33,812 bases of DNA from an uncultured Eubacteriales bacterium (GCA_934481515.1 CAKSPO010000021.1:1-33812); one strand, 5' to 3'. Numbered from the stretch's first letter, positions 7,635 through 15,556 are shown. A program made the numbers and translations. Notes: generated by a model from the sequence alone, not told the origin.

Positions 7635-9398
7635 TTACAGCGTGGTGTAGAGCTGATAAAGGTCGCGGTAAATCCCGCCACGGGCAATCAGTTCCTCATG
7701 GGTTCCGGATTCCTCAATGCCGTTCCCGGTCAGAACCAGAATCCGGTCGGCATTGCGGATCGTCGTCAGACGATGCGCAACGGTGAAGGTTGTACGTCCG
7801 CGGGCGAGCTTTTCCAGAGACGCCTGCACCAGCCGCTCACTTTCATTGTCGAGCGCACTGGTGGCTTCGTCCAGAATCAGAATCGGCGGATTTTTCAGAA
7901 AGACTCTTGCAATGGAGACCCGTTGCTTCTGTCCTCCGGAAAGCTTGACTCCGCGTTCTCCCACATAGGTATCATACCCGTTCGGGAGAGCGGAGATGAA
8001 TTCGTGTGCACCGGCAAGGCGGGCGGCGTTTTCGATTTCTTCATCGGTCGCGCCCCGCTTTCCGTAGGCAATGTTTTCCCGCACGGTGCCGGAGAAGAGG
8101 TAGACATCCTGCGCGACGACGCCGATCTGTTCCCGCAGGGAGCGGAGCGTAACGGACTGAATGTCCGTCCCGTCAATCAGAATTCTGCCGGAGGAAATCT
8201 CGTAAAACCGGGGAATGAGCGAGCACAGCGTTGTTTTTCCCCCGCCGGAGGGACCGACCAACGCGATGCTTTCTCCGGCATGAACCTCCAGATTCAGATG
8301 CGTGAGCACGTTTCGCCCCTCGGCATCGTAATGGAAGGAGACGTCCTCAAAGCGGACGTTTCCTTTGACGTTTTTCAGTTCCCCGGCACCCGGCACGTCC
8401 CGGATGTCCGGCTCCGTGTCCATGATCTCGGTGAACCGTTCGATTCCGGAGATTCCCTGCTGGAACTGCTCCGCAAACTCCACAATCCGGCGGACGGAGG
8501 TCAGGAGAGCGGAAACAAACAGCAGATACGCAATGTAATCGGCGGGGGTAATCTTTCCCCGGAGCATGAAGAACGCACCGGCAACGACCACAACAATGTA
8601 CATAATGCCGTCAAACAGGCGCGTGCAGGATTGGAAACCGCCCATGATGCGGTAGCGCTCGGACTTGATGTGGAGGTAATCCACGTTTCCTTGGTCGAAT
8701 TTTTTCTGTTCCGTGTCCTCCTGCGCGAAAGAGCGAACCACCCGGACGCCGAGCAGACTGTCCTCAATCCGCGCATTCAGCTCCCCGGTCTGCCGCCTCG
8801 TCTCCCGGAAGTTTTCCCGCATTTTCAGGCGGAACACGATCAGAACCACAAGAATCACGGGGATAACCGAAAAGATGATCAGCGTCAGCGGAACGTTTAT
8901 GGTGCAGAGCAGGATAAAGGAACCGATGATTTTGATGCCGGCGATGAAAAATTCCTCGGGGCAGTGGTGCGCAAACTCGGTTACATCAAAGAGGTCGTTG
9001 GTAATCCGCGACATCAGCGTGCCGATTTTGGTGTTGTCGTAGTAGGAAAAGGAAAGCTTCTGCAAATGTGCAAACAGGTCGTGCCTCATATCGGTCTCGA
9101 TTTTTGTCCCCATGATATGACCGATGGAGGTCATAAAATAATTGGCGGCGGTGTCGATCAACCGGAGCACCAGATAGAGGATTCCGCAACCGAGAATCAG
9201 CCCGACCGTCAGTTCTGCCAACCCTTCCGAGGCAGCCGCGTTGGTGATCTTCCGGACAATCATCGGCAGAATCAGCTCACACACCGTTGTCAGCGACGCG
9301 CAGAACAGGTCGAAGAGCAGTACGGGAAGATACTTCTTATAGTATGGAAGAAATCGCCGGATCATACCATGGTTTTTTTGAATTTTTTCAGGTTTCAT
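7635..9398 (-). CDS. ABC exporter, fused permease and ATPase
   Basis: This 587-residue half-transporter has a six-helix type-I exporter domain (about 1-330) followed by a nucleotide-binding domain: Walker A GPSGGGKTT near 380, Q-loop VAQDVYLF, signature LSGGQKQR near 485, Walker B ILILDEATSALD near 503 and switch histidine VAHRLTT near 537. It would act as a homodimer or pair with an unseen partner to export lipids, peptides or drugs. The ATG at 9398 lies inside the end of the ABC-F gene (11-base overlap) behind GGAGG, so the two are translationally coupled. Substrate is unknown; the operon suggests an envelope or resistance role. Confidence 0.9.
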   Translation of the reverse strand: MKPEKIQKNHGMIRRFLPYYKKYLPVLLFDLFCASLTTVCELILPMIVRKITNAAASEGLAELTVGLILGCGILYLVLRLIDTAANYFMTSIGHIMGTKIETDMRHDLFAHLQKLSFSYYDNTKIGTLMSRITNDLFDVTEFAHHCPEEFFIAGIKIIGSFILLCTINVPLTLIIFSVIPVILVVLIVFRLKMRENFRETRRQTGELNARIEDSLLGVRVVRSFAQEDTEQKKFDQGNVDYLHIKSERYRIMGGFQSCTRLFDGIMYIVVVVAGAFFMLRGKITPADYIAYLLFVSALLTSVRRIVEFAEQFQQGISGIERFTEIMDTEPDIRDVPGAGELKNVKGNVRFEDVSFHYDAEGRNVLTHLNLEVHAGESIALVGPSGGGKTTLCSLIPRFYEISSGRILIDGTDIQSVTLRSLREQIGVVAQDVYLFSGTVRENIAYGKRGATDEEIENAARLAGAHEFISALPNGYDTYVGERGVKLSGGQKQRVSIARVFLKNPPILILDEATSALDNESERLVQASLEKLARGRTTFTVAHRLTTIRNADRILVLTGNGIEESGTHEELIARGGIYRDLYQLYTTL

Positions 9399-11340
9399 CC
9401 GTTGATGCCTCCAGAATTTCGTAAATTTCCATCAGACGTTCCTCTGCTTCCGCTTTCCGGGCTTCCAGTTCTGCGGCGCGGACATAGTCCGAAGCGGCGG
9501 AGCCGAACAGCTCTTTTTCAATTTCCGAAAGCTCGGTTTCCAACGCCTCGCATTCCCGGCGGAGCCGTTCCGTCTGTGCCTTGCGTTTCCGTGCATCGGC
9601 GTCCGCCTGCTTCTTCCGGAGATACTGCTCTTTGTTGCTTCCCGGCAGAGGTGCCGCCGCGTTCGGAGCCGCACCCGTCCGGGCTTCTGCGGCTTCCGCA
9701 ATGCGTGCGGTTTTGTAGGTGCGGAACTCCGTGTAGGCGTTTCCGGCGTGATCCACTTGGTAGTCCAGAAGGTCTCCGCGGAAGGGAGCGCCGGGACGAA
9801 GCTCCAGAATCCGCGTTGCCAACTTCTCAATCAGATACCGGTCATGGGAGACGGTGACGACCGTTCCCTCAAACAGCCGGAGCGCTTCCTCCAACGCCTC
9901 TCTGGAGTCGATGTCCAGATGGTTGGTCGGTTCGTCCAGAATCAGAAGATTCATTTTGGAAAGCATCAGCTTGGAAAGCGTCAGGCGAGCCCGCTCGCCG
10001 CCGCTGAGCACCGAGACCTGCTTGAATACGTCATCCCCGAAGAAGCGGAAGAGCGCCAGCGTATTCCGGATCTGTGTTTCCGGAAGGGTCGGATAAGCGT
10101 TCCATAGCTCATTCAGCACCGTATTTTCCGGTGTCAACTTCTGGTTTTCCTGATCGTAATAGCCGACCTCCACATGGTACCCCTCTTCCACTGTGCCGGA
10201 CAGCGGCGGGAGCTGATGCAGAAGCAGCTTGATGAGCGTGGATTTCCCGCAGCCGTTGGGGCCGATGATCAGTACCCGCTCCTGCCGCTTGACCAGAAAC
10301 GAAATGTCGGAAAAGAGCGTTCTTCCGGGGAATCCCATCGTCAGATTCCGAACCTCAAGCACATCGTTTCCGGAGGCGACGGCTTCCCCGAACCTCATAC
10401 GGATGGCTCTGGGATCCGCCTCCGGGCGTTCCAGCCGTTCCAGCTTGTCCAGCTGTTTCTGACGGCTTTCCGCCGCGATGATGTTCCGCTCCCGGTTCCA
10501 TGCCCGCTGCTGTGCGATATAAGCCTCCTGCCGTGCAATCTCCTTTTGTTGGTTTTTCCAATGGCGTTCGGCAATCTCACGGTCCACCCGACGCTGTTCC
10601 ATGCTTGCGGTGTAGCCGCCGCGGTAGAGCTTTGCGTGGCAATGCTCCATGGAGAGTGTTTTGGTAGTCACACGATCCAGAAAGTAACGGTCGTGCGAGA
10701 CGATCAATACGCATTTCGGATAAGTGCAAAGCACTCCCTCCAGCCATGCAAGCGTTTCAATGTCCAGATGGTTGGTCGGCTCATCCAGCATCAGGATGTC
10801 CGGCTCCCGGCAAAGCTCCACCGCAAGGGAGAGCCGGGTCTTCTGACCGCCGCTGAGGGTGGAAACCTTTTGCTCTGCGGCAGTGTCGTCAAAGCCGAGC
10901 TTCTGCAGCGTGGCACGGCAGCGGTTTCGGAATTCCAGCCCGCCATCCCGGATATAGGCATCGTGCAGCTCGGTATAGTCCCGGATCACACGGGGGTCAT
11001 CTGTCTGAAGCAGGGATTCCAGCCCGGCAAGTTTCCGCTCGGTTTCCAAAAACCGCGGAAATGCGCGCCACATCCGCTCCGTGACAGTCTCTTCCGCGTT
11101 TTCAAAGGCAAAAGCAGCATCCTGGGAAAGGAACCCGACCGTTTTTCCTTTGGAAATATAAACCTCTCCCTTGTCCGGCTCCTCCAAACCGGCAAGAAGC
11201 CGGAGGAGGGTGGATTTTCCGCATCCGTTGATGCCGATGATACCGAGCCGGTCGTTCTCATTCAGTGCAAAGCTGACATTTTCCAGAATCGGTACGGTTC
11301 CGCGGGAAAAGGAAAGGTTGTTGACGCTGACAGCGATCAT
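9388..11340 (-). CDS. ABC-F family ATPase (ribosome-associated type)
   Basis: This 650-residue protein has two ATPase domains and no membrane segment, as in ABC-F translation factors and ribosome-protection proteins. Domain 1 has Walker A GINGCGKST (36-44) and LSGGQKTR (about 161) with LMLDEPTNHLD. Domain 2 has GPNGCGKST (about 359) and LSGGERAR (about 443) with LILDEPTNHLD. The interdomain linker (about 235-310) is long, charged and helical, the part that contacts P-site tRNA in the family. The C-terminal 90 residues are a coiled coil, as in Uup-like members. Whether it is a housekeeping factor or gives antibiotic resistance cannot be told. Being second in an operon headed by a repressor and followed by an exporter leaves resistance open. 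AAAGGAG precedes the ATG. Confidence 0.9.
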   Translation of the reverse strand: MIAVSVNNLSFSRGTVPILENVSFALNENDRLGIIGINGCGKSTLLRLLAGLEEPDKGEVYISKGKTVGFLSQDAAFAFENAEETVTERMWRAFPRFLETERKLAGLESLLQTDDPRVIRDYTELHDAYIRDGGLEFRNRCRATLQKLGFDDTAAEQKVSTLSGGQKTRLSLAVELCREPDILMLDEPTNHLDIETLAWLEGVLCTYPKCVLIVSHDRYFLDRVTTKTLSMEHCHAKLYRGGYTASMEQRRVDREIAERHWKNQQKEIARQEAYIAQQRAWNRERNIIAAESRQKQLDKLERLERPEADPRAIRMRFGEAVASGNDVLEVRNLTMGFPGRTLFSDISFLVKRQERVLIIGPNGCGKSTLIKLLLHQLPPLSGTVEEGYHVEVGYYDQENQKLTPENTVLNELWNAYPTLPETQIRNTLALFRFFGDDVFKQVSVLSGGERARLTLSKLMLSKMNLLILDEPTNHLDIDSREALEEALRLFEGTVVTVSHDRYLIEKLATRILELRPGAPFRGDLLDYQVDHAGNAYTEFRTYKTARIAEAAEARTGAAPNAAAPLPGSNKEQYLRKKQADADARKRKAQTERLRRECEALETELSEIEKELFGSAASDYVRAAELEARKAEAEERLMEIYEILEASTDET

Positions 11341-11387
11341 GAAAAGCTCCTTTCTGTTCGGAGAGAATAAAAAAGCGGAAGCCGGAG

Positions 11388-12014
11388 TCAGAACCGGGTC
11401 TTGGCTTCCACGGCGACTCCGAGAATGCGTGCGCGTCCCGCTTCAAAATCCTCCGGGGAAAGCACAATCGGCTGGTAGGCGTCGTTTTCCGGGGAGAGGA
11501 TGATCTTGCGGTTCCTGCAGCTGAAGCGCTTGACGGTTGCGCTGTCGCCGTCCACAAGACAGGCAACGATGTCGCCGTTCTCGGCATACTGCTGTTTCCG
11601 GAACAGTACATATGTGCCGTCTACAATGCCGCATTCCTTCATGCTGTCCCCGCAGACCTCCAGATAAAAGTAGTCCTCCGTATCTTCCACGTCGGCAAAT
11701 TCCATGCCGAGCAGGGTTTCATCGGTTACGATCGGACGCCCTGCGCGGATCACACCGATCACGGGAACCATCTTCTGTGCCCGCAGATTGCGGTAGGAGG
11801 CGGAAGCCTCCTGTTGCCCGCGCTCGGTTCCCAGAAGCTCATCCAAACTGACCGAGAAAAAATTCGCGATTTTTGCCAGTTTATCCGCCTTCGGGAAGGA
11901 ACGTCCTCTCTTCCAGTCGGTAAAGGTGGAGGCGGCGATGCCGGTGGCTTTGGAGACCTGATAAACGGTGTTTCCATGTGCGTGTAAAAGCTGTTCAAAG
12001 GTGGAATATTCCAT
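11388..12014 (-). CDS. XRE-S24 repressor (LexA/CI-like, self-cleaving type)
   Basis: This 208-residue transcription regulator has an N-terminal XRE helix-turn-helix (about 5-62; VYQVSKATGIAASTFTDW) and a C-terminal S24 peptidase domain. The predicted self-cleavage bond is Ala91-Gly92 (VIRAG) and the catalytic pair is Ser124 (CGDSMKE) and Lys162 (ATVKRF). Spacing matches LexA and phage CI repressors that cleave themselves when bound to RecA filaments. The ATG at 12014 is chosen for the AAGGGAG just upstream. The gene is first in the leftward operon, 47 bases before the ABC-F gene, and faces a regulator gene across a region carrying three dyad operator candidates. It very likely represses its own promoter. 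It is not LexA itself, whose DNA-binding domain is a winged helix. Confidence 0.88.
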   Translation of the reverse strand: MEYSTFEQLLHAHGNTVYQVSKATGIAASTFTDWKRGRSFPKADKLAKIANFFSVSLDELLGTERGQQEASASYRNLRAQKMVPVIGVIRAGRPIVTDETLLGMEFADVEDTEDYFYLEVCGDSMKECGIVDGTYVLFRKQQYAENGDIVACLVDGDSATVKRFSCRNRKIILSPENDAYQPIVLSPEDFEAGRARILGVAVEAKTRF

Positions 12015-12095
12015 GGCGCTCCCTTCCGCAGCAAGAATAGGCATCTTTTACAATGTCTCCTGCCAAATAATGTAAATTTTTACCAAATATTTAGA

Positions 12096-12176
12096 AAATC
12101 CGAAATATCTATTGACAACAATTCGGAAATCCTGTATAATATGGGTTGCATAAATATTATAGCGGATTTCCGAAAC
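12096..12176. promoter_or_regulatory. three operator candidates, consensus ATTTCSGAAAT
   Basis: Three 11-base dyads share the pattern ATTTC-S-GAAAT: 12096-12106 (AAATCCGAAAT), 12120-12130 (AATTCGGAAAT) and 12166-12176 (ATTTCCGAAAC). The second lies in the spacer of the rightward promoter and the third in the spacer of the leftward promoter. This layout is expected for a CI-like repressor, presumably the adjacent S24 protein. Confidence 0.65.
12112..12140 (+). promoter_or_regulatory. rightward consensus promoter of the switch
   Basis: TTGACA (12112-12117) and TATAAT (12135-12140) have a 17-base spacer holding an operator candidate. It drives the sigma-like regulator at 12277 with a start near 12147. 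Confidence 0.8.
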
Positions 12177-12184
12177 AATGTCAA
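12156..12184 (-). promoter_or_regulatory. leftward consensus promoter of the repressor operon
   Basis: On the minus strand TTGACA (12184-12179) and TATAAT (12161-12156) are 17 bases apart with an operator candidate in the spacer. Transcription would start near 12149 and run left into the repressor gene. It faces the rightward promoter, so each polymerase crosses the other promoter. A weaker alternative (TTGTCA 12118-12113, TCTAAA 12095-12090) lies downstream. Confidence 0.75.
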
Positions 12185-12276
12185 TGGTTTGCGGCACTTT
12201 TTTGAAAAAAGCAGCAGCCGGAAAACCGGTATGCGGACTTCCGGAGAAAAAAGCAGGAGAGGAGAAAAGAAAAACA

Positions 12277-12669
12277 ATGATGGAAATGGAAGCGGAACAG
12301 ATGAGACGGGTGGAAGCGGTACGGGATTTTTTGTGTGGGTATCAGCTTTGCGTGGATATGCTGAACCTGAGACAATACGAGCGGAAGAGAGCCAAACGGT
12401 TTGAGGAACCATGTTGTTGCGAGGACGTCCTGGCGGGAGACGAGGCGTACTGGCAGGCAAGAATGCTGGAGATCGGTCGCTTTATCAGTGCGATGAAAAA
12501 CGGACGGGAAAAGCTGCTTTTATACTATCATTACATCCGTGGGGAAAGCGTGGAGCGGGCGGCAAACCTGCTCGGCGTTTCCCGCCGGACCGGCTACCGG
12601 ATTCTGGAGCGCGGACTTTTCTCGGCTTCCTTCCTTTATAAGAGGTGGCGCGATGCCGGAATGCTGTAA
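12277..12669 (+). CDS. small sigma-70 region 4-like HTH regulator
   Basis: This 130-residue protein has an N-terminal charged helical half and a C-terminal helix-turn-helix (about 75-120). In the latter, YYHYIRGESVERAANLLGV followed by SRRTGYRILERG is typical of sigma region 4-like regulators such as the phage ArpU/DUF1492 group. It probably activates late or accessory promoters; targets are unknown. A longer open frame starts at 12178, but the ATG at 12277 is preferred because AGGAGAGGAG lies just upstream. An ATG directly after it at 12280 is also possible. A CCC triplet of cysteines sits at about 46-48. It faces the S24 repressor as an activator would face CI in a phage switch, yet no structural phage genes follow. 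A bidirectional terminator comes 32 bases after the stop. Confidence 0.7.
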   Translation: MMEMEAEQMRRVEAVRDFLCGYQLCVDMLNLRQYERKRAKRFEEPCCCEDVLAGDEAYWQARMLEIGRFISAMKNGREKLLLYYHYIRGESVERAANLLGVSRRTGYRILERGLFSASFLYKRWRDAGML

Positions 12670-12700
12670 AAGAATCTTCCGGAAAAAAGGAACGGAAACC

Positions 12701-12746
12701 AAAAAGAAGGATGCCGGTTCGCTTCCGACGAACGGGCATCCTTTTT
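12701..12746. terminator. bidirectional terminator between convergent genes
   Basis: AAGGATGCC (12707-12715) pairs with GGCATCCTT (12735-12743) and GTTCG with CGAAC inside, with an A-run on the left and T-run on the right. It serves the regulator on the plus strand and the unknown membrane protein on the minus strand. Confidence 0.85.
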
Positions 12747-12760
12747 GATATGGTGTTCTT

Positions 12761-13936
12761 TCAGGCGTCGTACTTGCCTGCAAGAATGTCTTCTGCAAGG
12801 ACTTCAATGTTTGCCTGCTCCTTGCCGCGGGCAGAGGCATCGGCGTTGAACTGCGCCTTAGCAAGACGTTCTTCCCGAATCTTTTGTTCCTTTTCGACGG
12901 AAAGAAGTGCGGCTTCACGGCGGCGGTAGGGCTTCCGGAGTTTTCTGTCCAGCTTCTGAATCCGCTCGGCACGTTCTGCCTCGTCGGAATGATGTGCCTC
13001 CCGCATGAAGGTCAGAATATCGTCATACTGAGAAAGACGGAGCGCGTAGGAAATGTTTCCGCCCTCTGCCACCGCGTCAATGTGGTAGTAAAGAATCCGG
13101 TAACCGCCGCGCAGATCCACCGTGACGGCGGGAGCGGTTGTTTGCAGAGTCTTTTCGCAAAGCGGGTAATCTTTTTTGATTTCCAGCTTGATGGCATGTG
13201 CGCCGGGAATGGCTGCAAAGGAGGTAAACATCCGTTCGGGATCCAGCGAACCGATCTCGCGGTCGTCCACCAGAACCTTGGCAAGATCCACCGACTCCTC
13301 ACGCACGATCTGACCGCCGCTTTTGGTCTGCTTACAAAACTCGGCGGAATTCAGCGCCGCGACATTCGGGTCTTTTTTCGGATTGTAAAAATGAAACTCA
13401 TCGTCATAGGGGTGGCGCTGATACAACTGCGCTGCTGCCGCCGCTGCGCTCCGGAATTTCGGATCCTCCGATGCGGAGTAGGAGAGGGAAGAGTCCGCGT
13501 AAATCAAAAGCTGATTTTCCAGAAGATATTCCAGCTTTTCGCGCTTCAGCTCGTCTCTGCATTCCTTCAATGTTCTTTCTGCATCGTAGTAAGCGGTGAA
13601 GGCGCGACGGCACTTTTTCTCGGAGCCGCCGAGGGCAAGACGGAAAATCAGGACAAACAGCAGGGAAATGCAAAAAGCAACACCTGCATAAAGATAGGTG
13701 CGGTAATCACCCAGAGACCGGTTGAGATAACCGATCAGAGCCGCGGCGAGAACGCCTGCAATCAGCGCCGCGGCAATCAGCGCCTTCCAGATGCCCAGGC
13801 GGGATTCCCGTTCCTCCCACAGAACGTATGCGGTCAGTTTTGCATCGGATGCCTGACGGATTTCTTCATAGCGCTTTTTGGACATCCGTTCCGGAGTCGG
13901 TTCGTACATCCCGGTCGATTTTTTTGATGCCGACAT
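12761..13936 (-). CDS. unknown two-helix membrane protein with coiled coil
   Basis: I do not recognise this 391-residue protein. It begins with about 45 charged residues, then two hydrophobic helices (roughly 47-70 and 80-105) with a short loop, so N- and C-termini are probably both cytoplasmic. A helical stretch (EKKCRRAFTAYYDAERTLKE) follows. The middle is soluble and contains YQRHPYDDEFHFYNP, and a highly charged C-terminal coiled coil (about 310-385) ends it. The ATG at 13936 follows AAGAGGA; a TTG two codons earlier is possible. It has its own consensus promoter and a shared terminator, so it is monocistronic. Alanine-rich and charged composition fits an envelope-associated scaffold or sensor, but that is speculation. 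Confidence 0.75.
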   Translation of the reverse strand: MSASKKSTGMYEPTPERMSKKRYEEIRQASDAKLTAYVLWEERESRLGIWKALIAAALIAGVLAAALIGYLNRSLGDYRTYLYAGVAFCISLLFVLIFRLALGGSEKKCRRAFTAYYDAERTLKECRDELKREKLEYLLENQLLIYADSSLSYSASEDPKFRSAAAAAAQLYQRHPYDDEFHFYNPKKDPNVAALNSAEFCKQTKSGGQIVREESVDLAKVLVDDREIGSLDPERMFTSFAAIPGAHAIKLEIKKDYPLCEKTLQTTAPAVTVDLRGGYRILYYHIDAVAEGGNISYALRLSQYDDILTFMREAHHSDEAERAERIQKLDRKLRKPYRRREAALLSVEKEQKIREERLAKAQFNADASARGKEQANIEVLAEDILAGKYDA

Positions 13937-14019
13937 CTGCAATTCCTCTTTTCTGAAATTTTGGATGGTGCGGGAAGTGTCCGGAGAAAACGGATCGACA
14001 CTTCCCCAATCATATTCTT

Positions 14020-14048
14020 ATTATAGTTTCCTTTTCCGGATTTGTCAA
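14020..14048 (-). promoter_or_regulatory. consensus promoter of the unknown membrane protein
   Basis: On the minus strand TTGACA (14048-14043) and TATAAT (14025-14020) are separated by exactly 17 bases, giving a leader of about 75 bases before the ATG at 13936. Confidence 0.8.
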
Positions 14049-14091
14049 GGGGATTTCCGCCGAATGTCGGAAAATAAGGCAAGCGATGAGG

Positions 14092-14136
14092 AAAAAGGAG
14101 GTGTTGAAAAAACCATTTTGGCTTTTCAACACCTCC
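14092..14136 (-). terminator. terminator of the decarboxylase beta/gamma operon
   Basis: A 14-bp perfect stem joins 14097-14110 (GGAGGTGTTGAAAA) and 14123-14136. Read on the minus strand the stem is followed by TTTTT. It lies about 135 bases beyond the small OadG-like gene. Confidence 0.8.
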
Positions 14137-14151
14137 GATGACGTTGATCAC

Positions 14152-14245
14152 GGCGGCTAACCGCCTAAGATCTCTCCAAAAATGTCGGATTCCCAACCGA
14201 CCTTTTTGAGGGGCTGCTAAAAACATCGCGTTTTTTAACAGCCCC
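14152..14245. repeat. further stem-loops in the same intergenic region
   Basis: GGCGG/CCGCC (14152-14156 with 14161-14165) forms a tight hairpin. GGGGCTG plus TAAAAA (14210-14223) pairs with TTTTTA plus CAGCCCC (14232-14245), with one position that becomes a wobble pair on the minus strand. With the terminator beside them they make three hairpins in 155 bases. The two long ones share an arm design (G-run, CTG/GTG, A-run), so they may be copies of one element. No gene is seen in 14049-14269. Confidence 0.5.
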
Positions 14246-14269
14246 ATCCTGAAAAATCCGGGCGGAGGT

Positions 14270-14410
14270 TTATTTTTCTTTCTTTGCGGTGAGAAAATTC
14301 AGAAGGCAGGTTACGCCGATGATGATTCCGATGACGACAAAGATGCCAAGCAATCCTTTTCCCATATATACAAGGTTTTCGACAAACGAGAACGGATGAA
14401 ACTCAAACAT
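14270..14410 (-). CDS. 46-residue OadG-like single-helix subunit
   Basis: This small gene begins with ATG at 14410 behind GGAAAGGAG, 18 bases after the beta-subunit stop, and ends TAA at 14270. The protein has a short N-terminal segment (MFEFHPFSFVENL), one membrane helix (GLLGIFVVIGIIIG) and the tail LLNFLTAKKEK. The GKGLLGIF and LLN motifs fit the membrane part of gamma subunits (OadG family) of Na+-translocating decarboxylases, which hold the complex together. It lacks the longer soluble C-terminal tail of classical OadG, so it is a minimal form. Position directly after the beta gene supports the call. Confidence 0.7.
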   Translation of the reverse strand: MFEFHPFSFVENLVYMGKGLLGIFVVIGIIIGVTCLLNFLTAKKEK

Positions 14411-14428
14411 GGCAGAGATCTCCTTTCC

Positions 14429-15556
14429 TTACAGGAAGAATTTGAGCACAAGCCCGCCGGCGATGACCGAGGCGATCTGCCCCGAAACATTGACGCCGAT
14501 GGAGTGCATGAGCAAAAAGTTTTCCGGATCTTCTTCCCGCCCCATTTTGTGAACGATTCTGCCGGACATCGGGAACGCAGAGATGCCCGCGGCACCGATC
14601 ATCGGGTTGATCTTGTTTTTCAGGAAGAGGTTGAGAAACTTGGCAAACAGAACGCCGCCGGCAGTGTCGAAGATGAATGCAATCAGTCCGAGTCCGAGGA
14701 TCAGAAGGGTTTGCACGGAGAGAAATTCCTCTGCCTGCATTTTGGAGGCGATGGTAATGCCGAGAAAAAGGGTGATCAGATTAGCAAGGACGTTCTGCGC
14801 GGTATCGGAAAGTGAATTCAGGACACCGCATTCCCGGATCAGGTTGCCGAACATCAGAAATCCGACCAGCGCCACCGATTCCGGAGCGACCAGACCCGCA
14901 ATCACGGTGATGAGGATGGGGAAAAGAATTTTGGTCGTCTTGGAGACCTCCTTGGCGGAATAGGGCATCCGGATGCAACGTTCCTTTTTGGTGGTCAGCA
15001 GACGGATGATGGGCGGCTGAATGATGGGAACCAGCGCCATATAGGAGTAGGCGGCAACCATAATTTGCGGCAGGAATTTGGAGCCGAGCTTGCGCGCCAC
15101 GACGATGGCGGTGGGACCGTCCGCCGCGCCGATGATAGCGATGGAGGCGGCATCGTTGGGGGCAAAGAATATCGACGCGGTGCAGAGCGTGAAGAAAATA
15201 CCGAACTGCGCCGCCGCGCCGAAAATCATCAGCTTCGGATTGGCAAGCAGAGGACCGAAGTCAATCATGGCGCCGATGCCGATGAAGAGAATCAACGGGA
15301 AAAGCTCGTTTGCAATGCCGGCGTTATAGAGTGTGCTGAGCGGTCCCTCCGAAAGCACACCGTCGATCCAGCGGTCGATCGCTCCGGAGTTCGGCAGGTT
15401 GACAAGAATGGCGCCGAATCCGATCGGCAGCAGAAGTGTCGGCTCCATTCCCTTTTTGATGGCAAGCCAGATCAGAACGCCGCCGATGCACCACATGATG
15501 ACCTGCTTCGGATCCAGCGAAAGCAGGTTTTCATACAGAAACTCCAGAAATTCCAT
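14429..15556 (-). CDS. Na+-translocating decarboxylase beta subunit (OadB/GcdB/MmdB family)
   Basis: This 375-residue membrane protein is the Na+-channel subunit that couples decarboxylation of a carboxybiotin to Na+ export. It has about nine hydrophobic segments and the family hallmarks: GIGAMIDFGPLLANP, the Na+-site region GAADGPTAIVVARKL, GNLIRECGVL and near the end AAGISAFPMSGRIV. Length is normal for the family. The ATG follows GGAGGT. The catalytic carboxyltransferase (alpha) and biotin carrier genes are absent from the neighbourhood; only a 46-residue gamma-like gene follows. The substrate (oxaloacetate, methylmalonyl-CoA, glutaconyl-CoA or malonate) therefore cannot be set from context. 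It is divergent from the DUF1538/P-II pair. Confidence 0.92.
   Translation of the reverse strand: MEFLEFLYENLLSLDPKQVIMWCIGGVLIWLAIKKGMEPTLLLPIGFGAILVNLPNSGAIDRWIDGVLSEGPLSTLYNAGIANELFPLILFIGIGAMIDFGPLLANPKLMIFGAAAQFGIFFTLCTASIFFAPNDAASIAIIGAADGPTAIVVARKLGSKFLPQIMVAAYSYMALVPIIQPPIIRLLTTKKERCIRMPYSAKEVSKTTKILFPILITVIAGLVAPESVALVGFLMFGNLIRECGVLNSLSDTAQNVLANLITLFLGITIASKMQAEEFLSVQTLLILGLGLIAFIFDTAGGVLFAKFLNLFLKNKINPMIGAAGISAFPMSGRIVHKMGREEDPENFLLMHSIGVNVSGQIASVIAGGLVLKFFL

Noticed and set aside
6432..9857. 1141-codon plus-strand frame opposite the leftward operon
   Set aside because: It crosses four genes with clear motifs, including intergenic gaps, and its translation shows no domain.
12178..12276. 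Upstream start for the sigma-like regulator at 12178
   Set aside because: No ribosome site precedes it and it would overlap the leftward promoter; the ATG at 12277 has a strong AGGAGAGGAG.
12014..12669. Remnant of a complete prophage
   Set aside because: Only a repressor and a small regulator are present; no integrase, replication, capsid or lysis genes or attachment repeats were seen.
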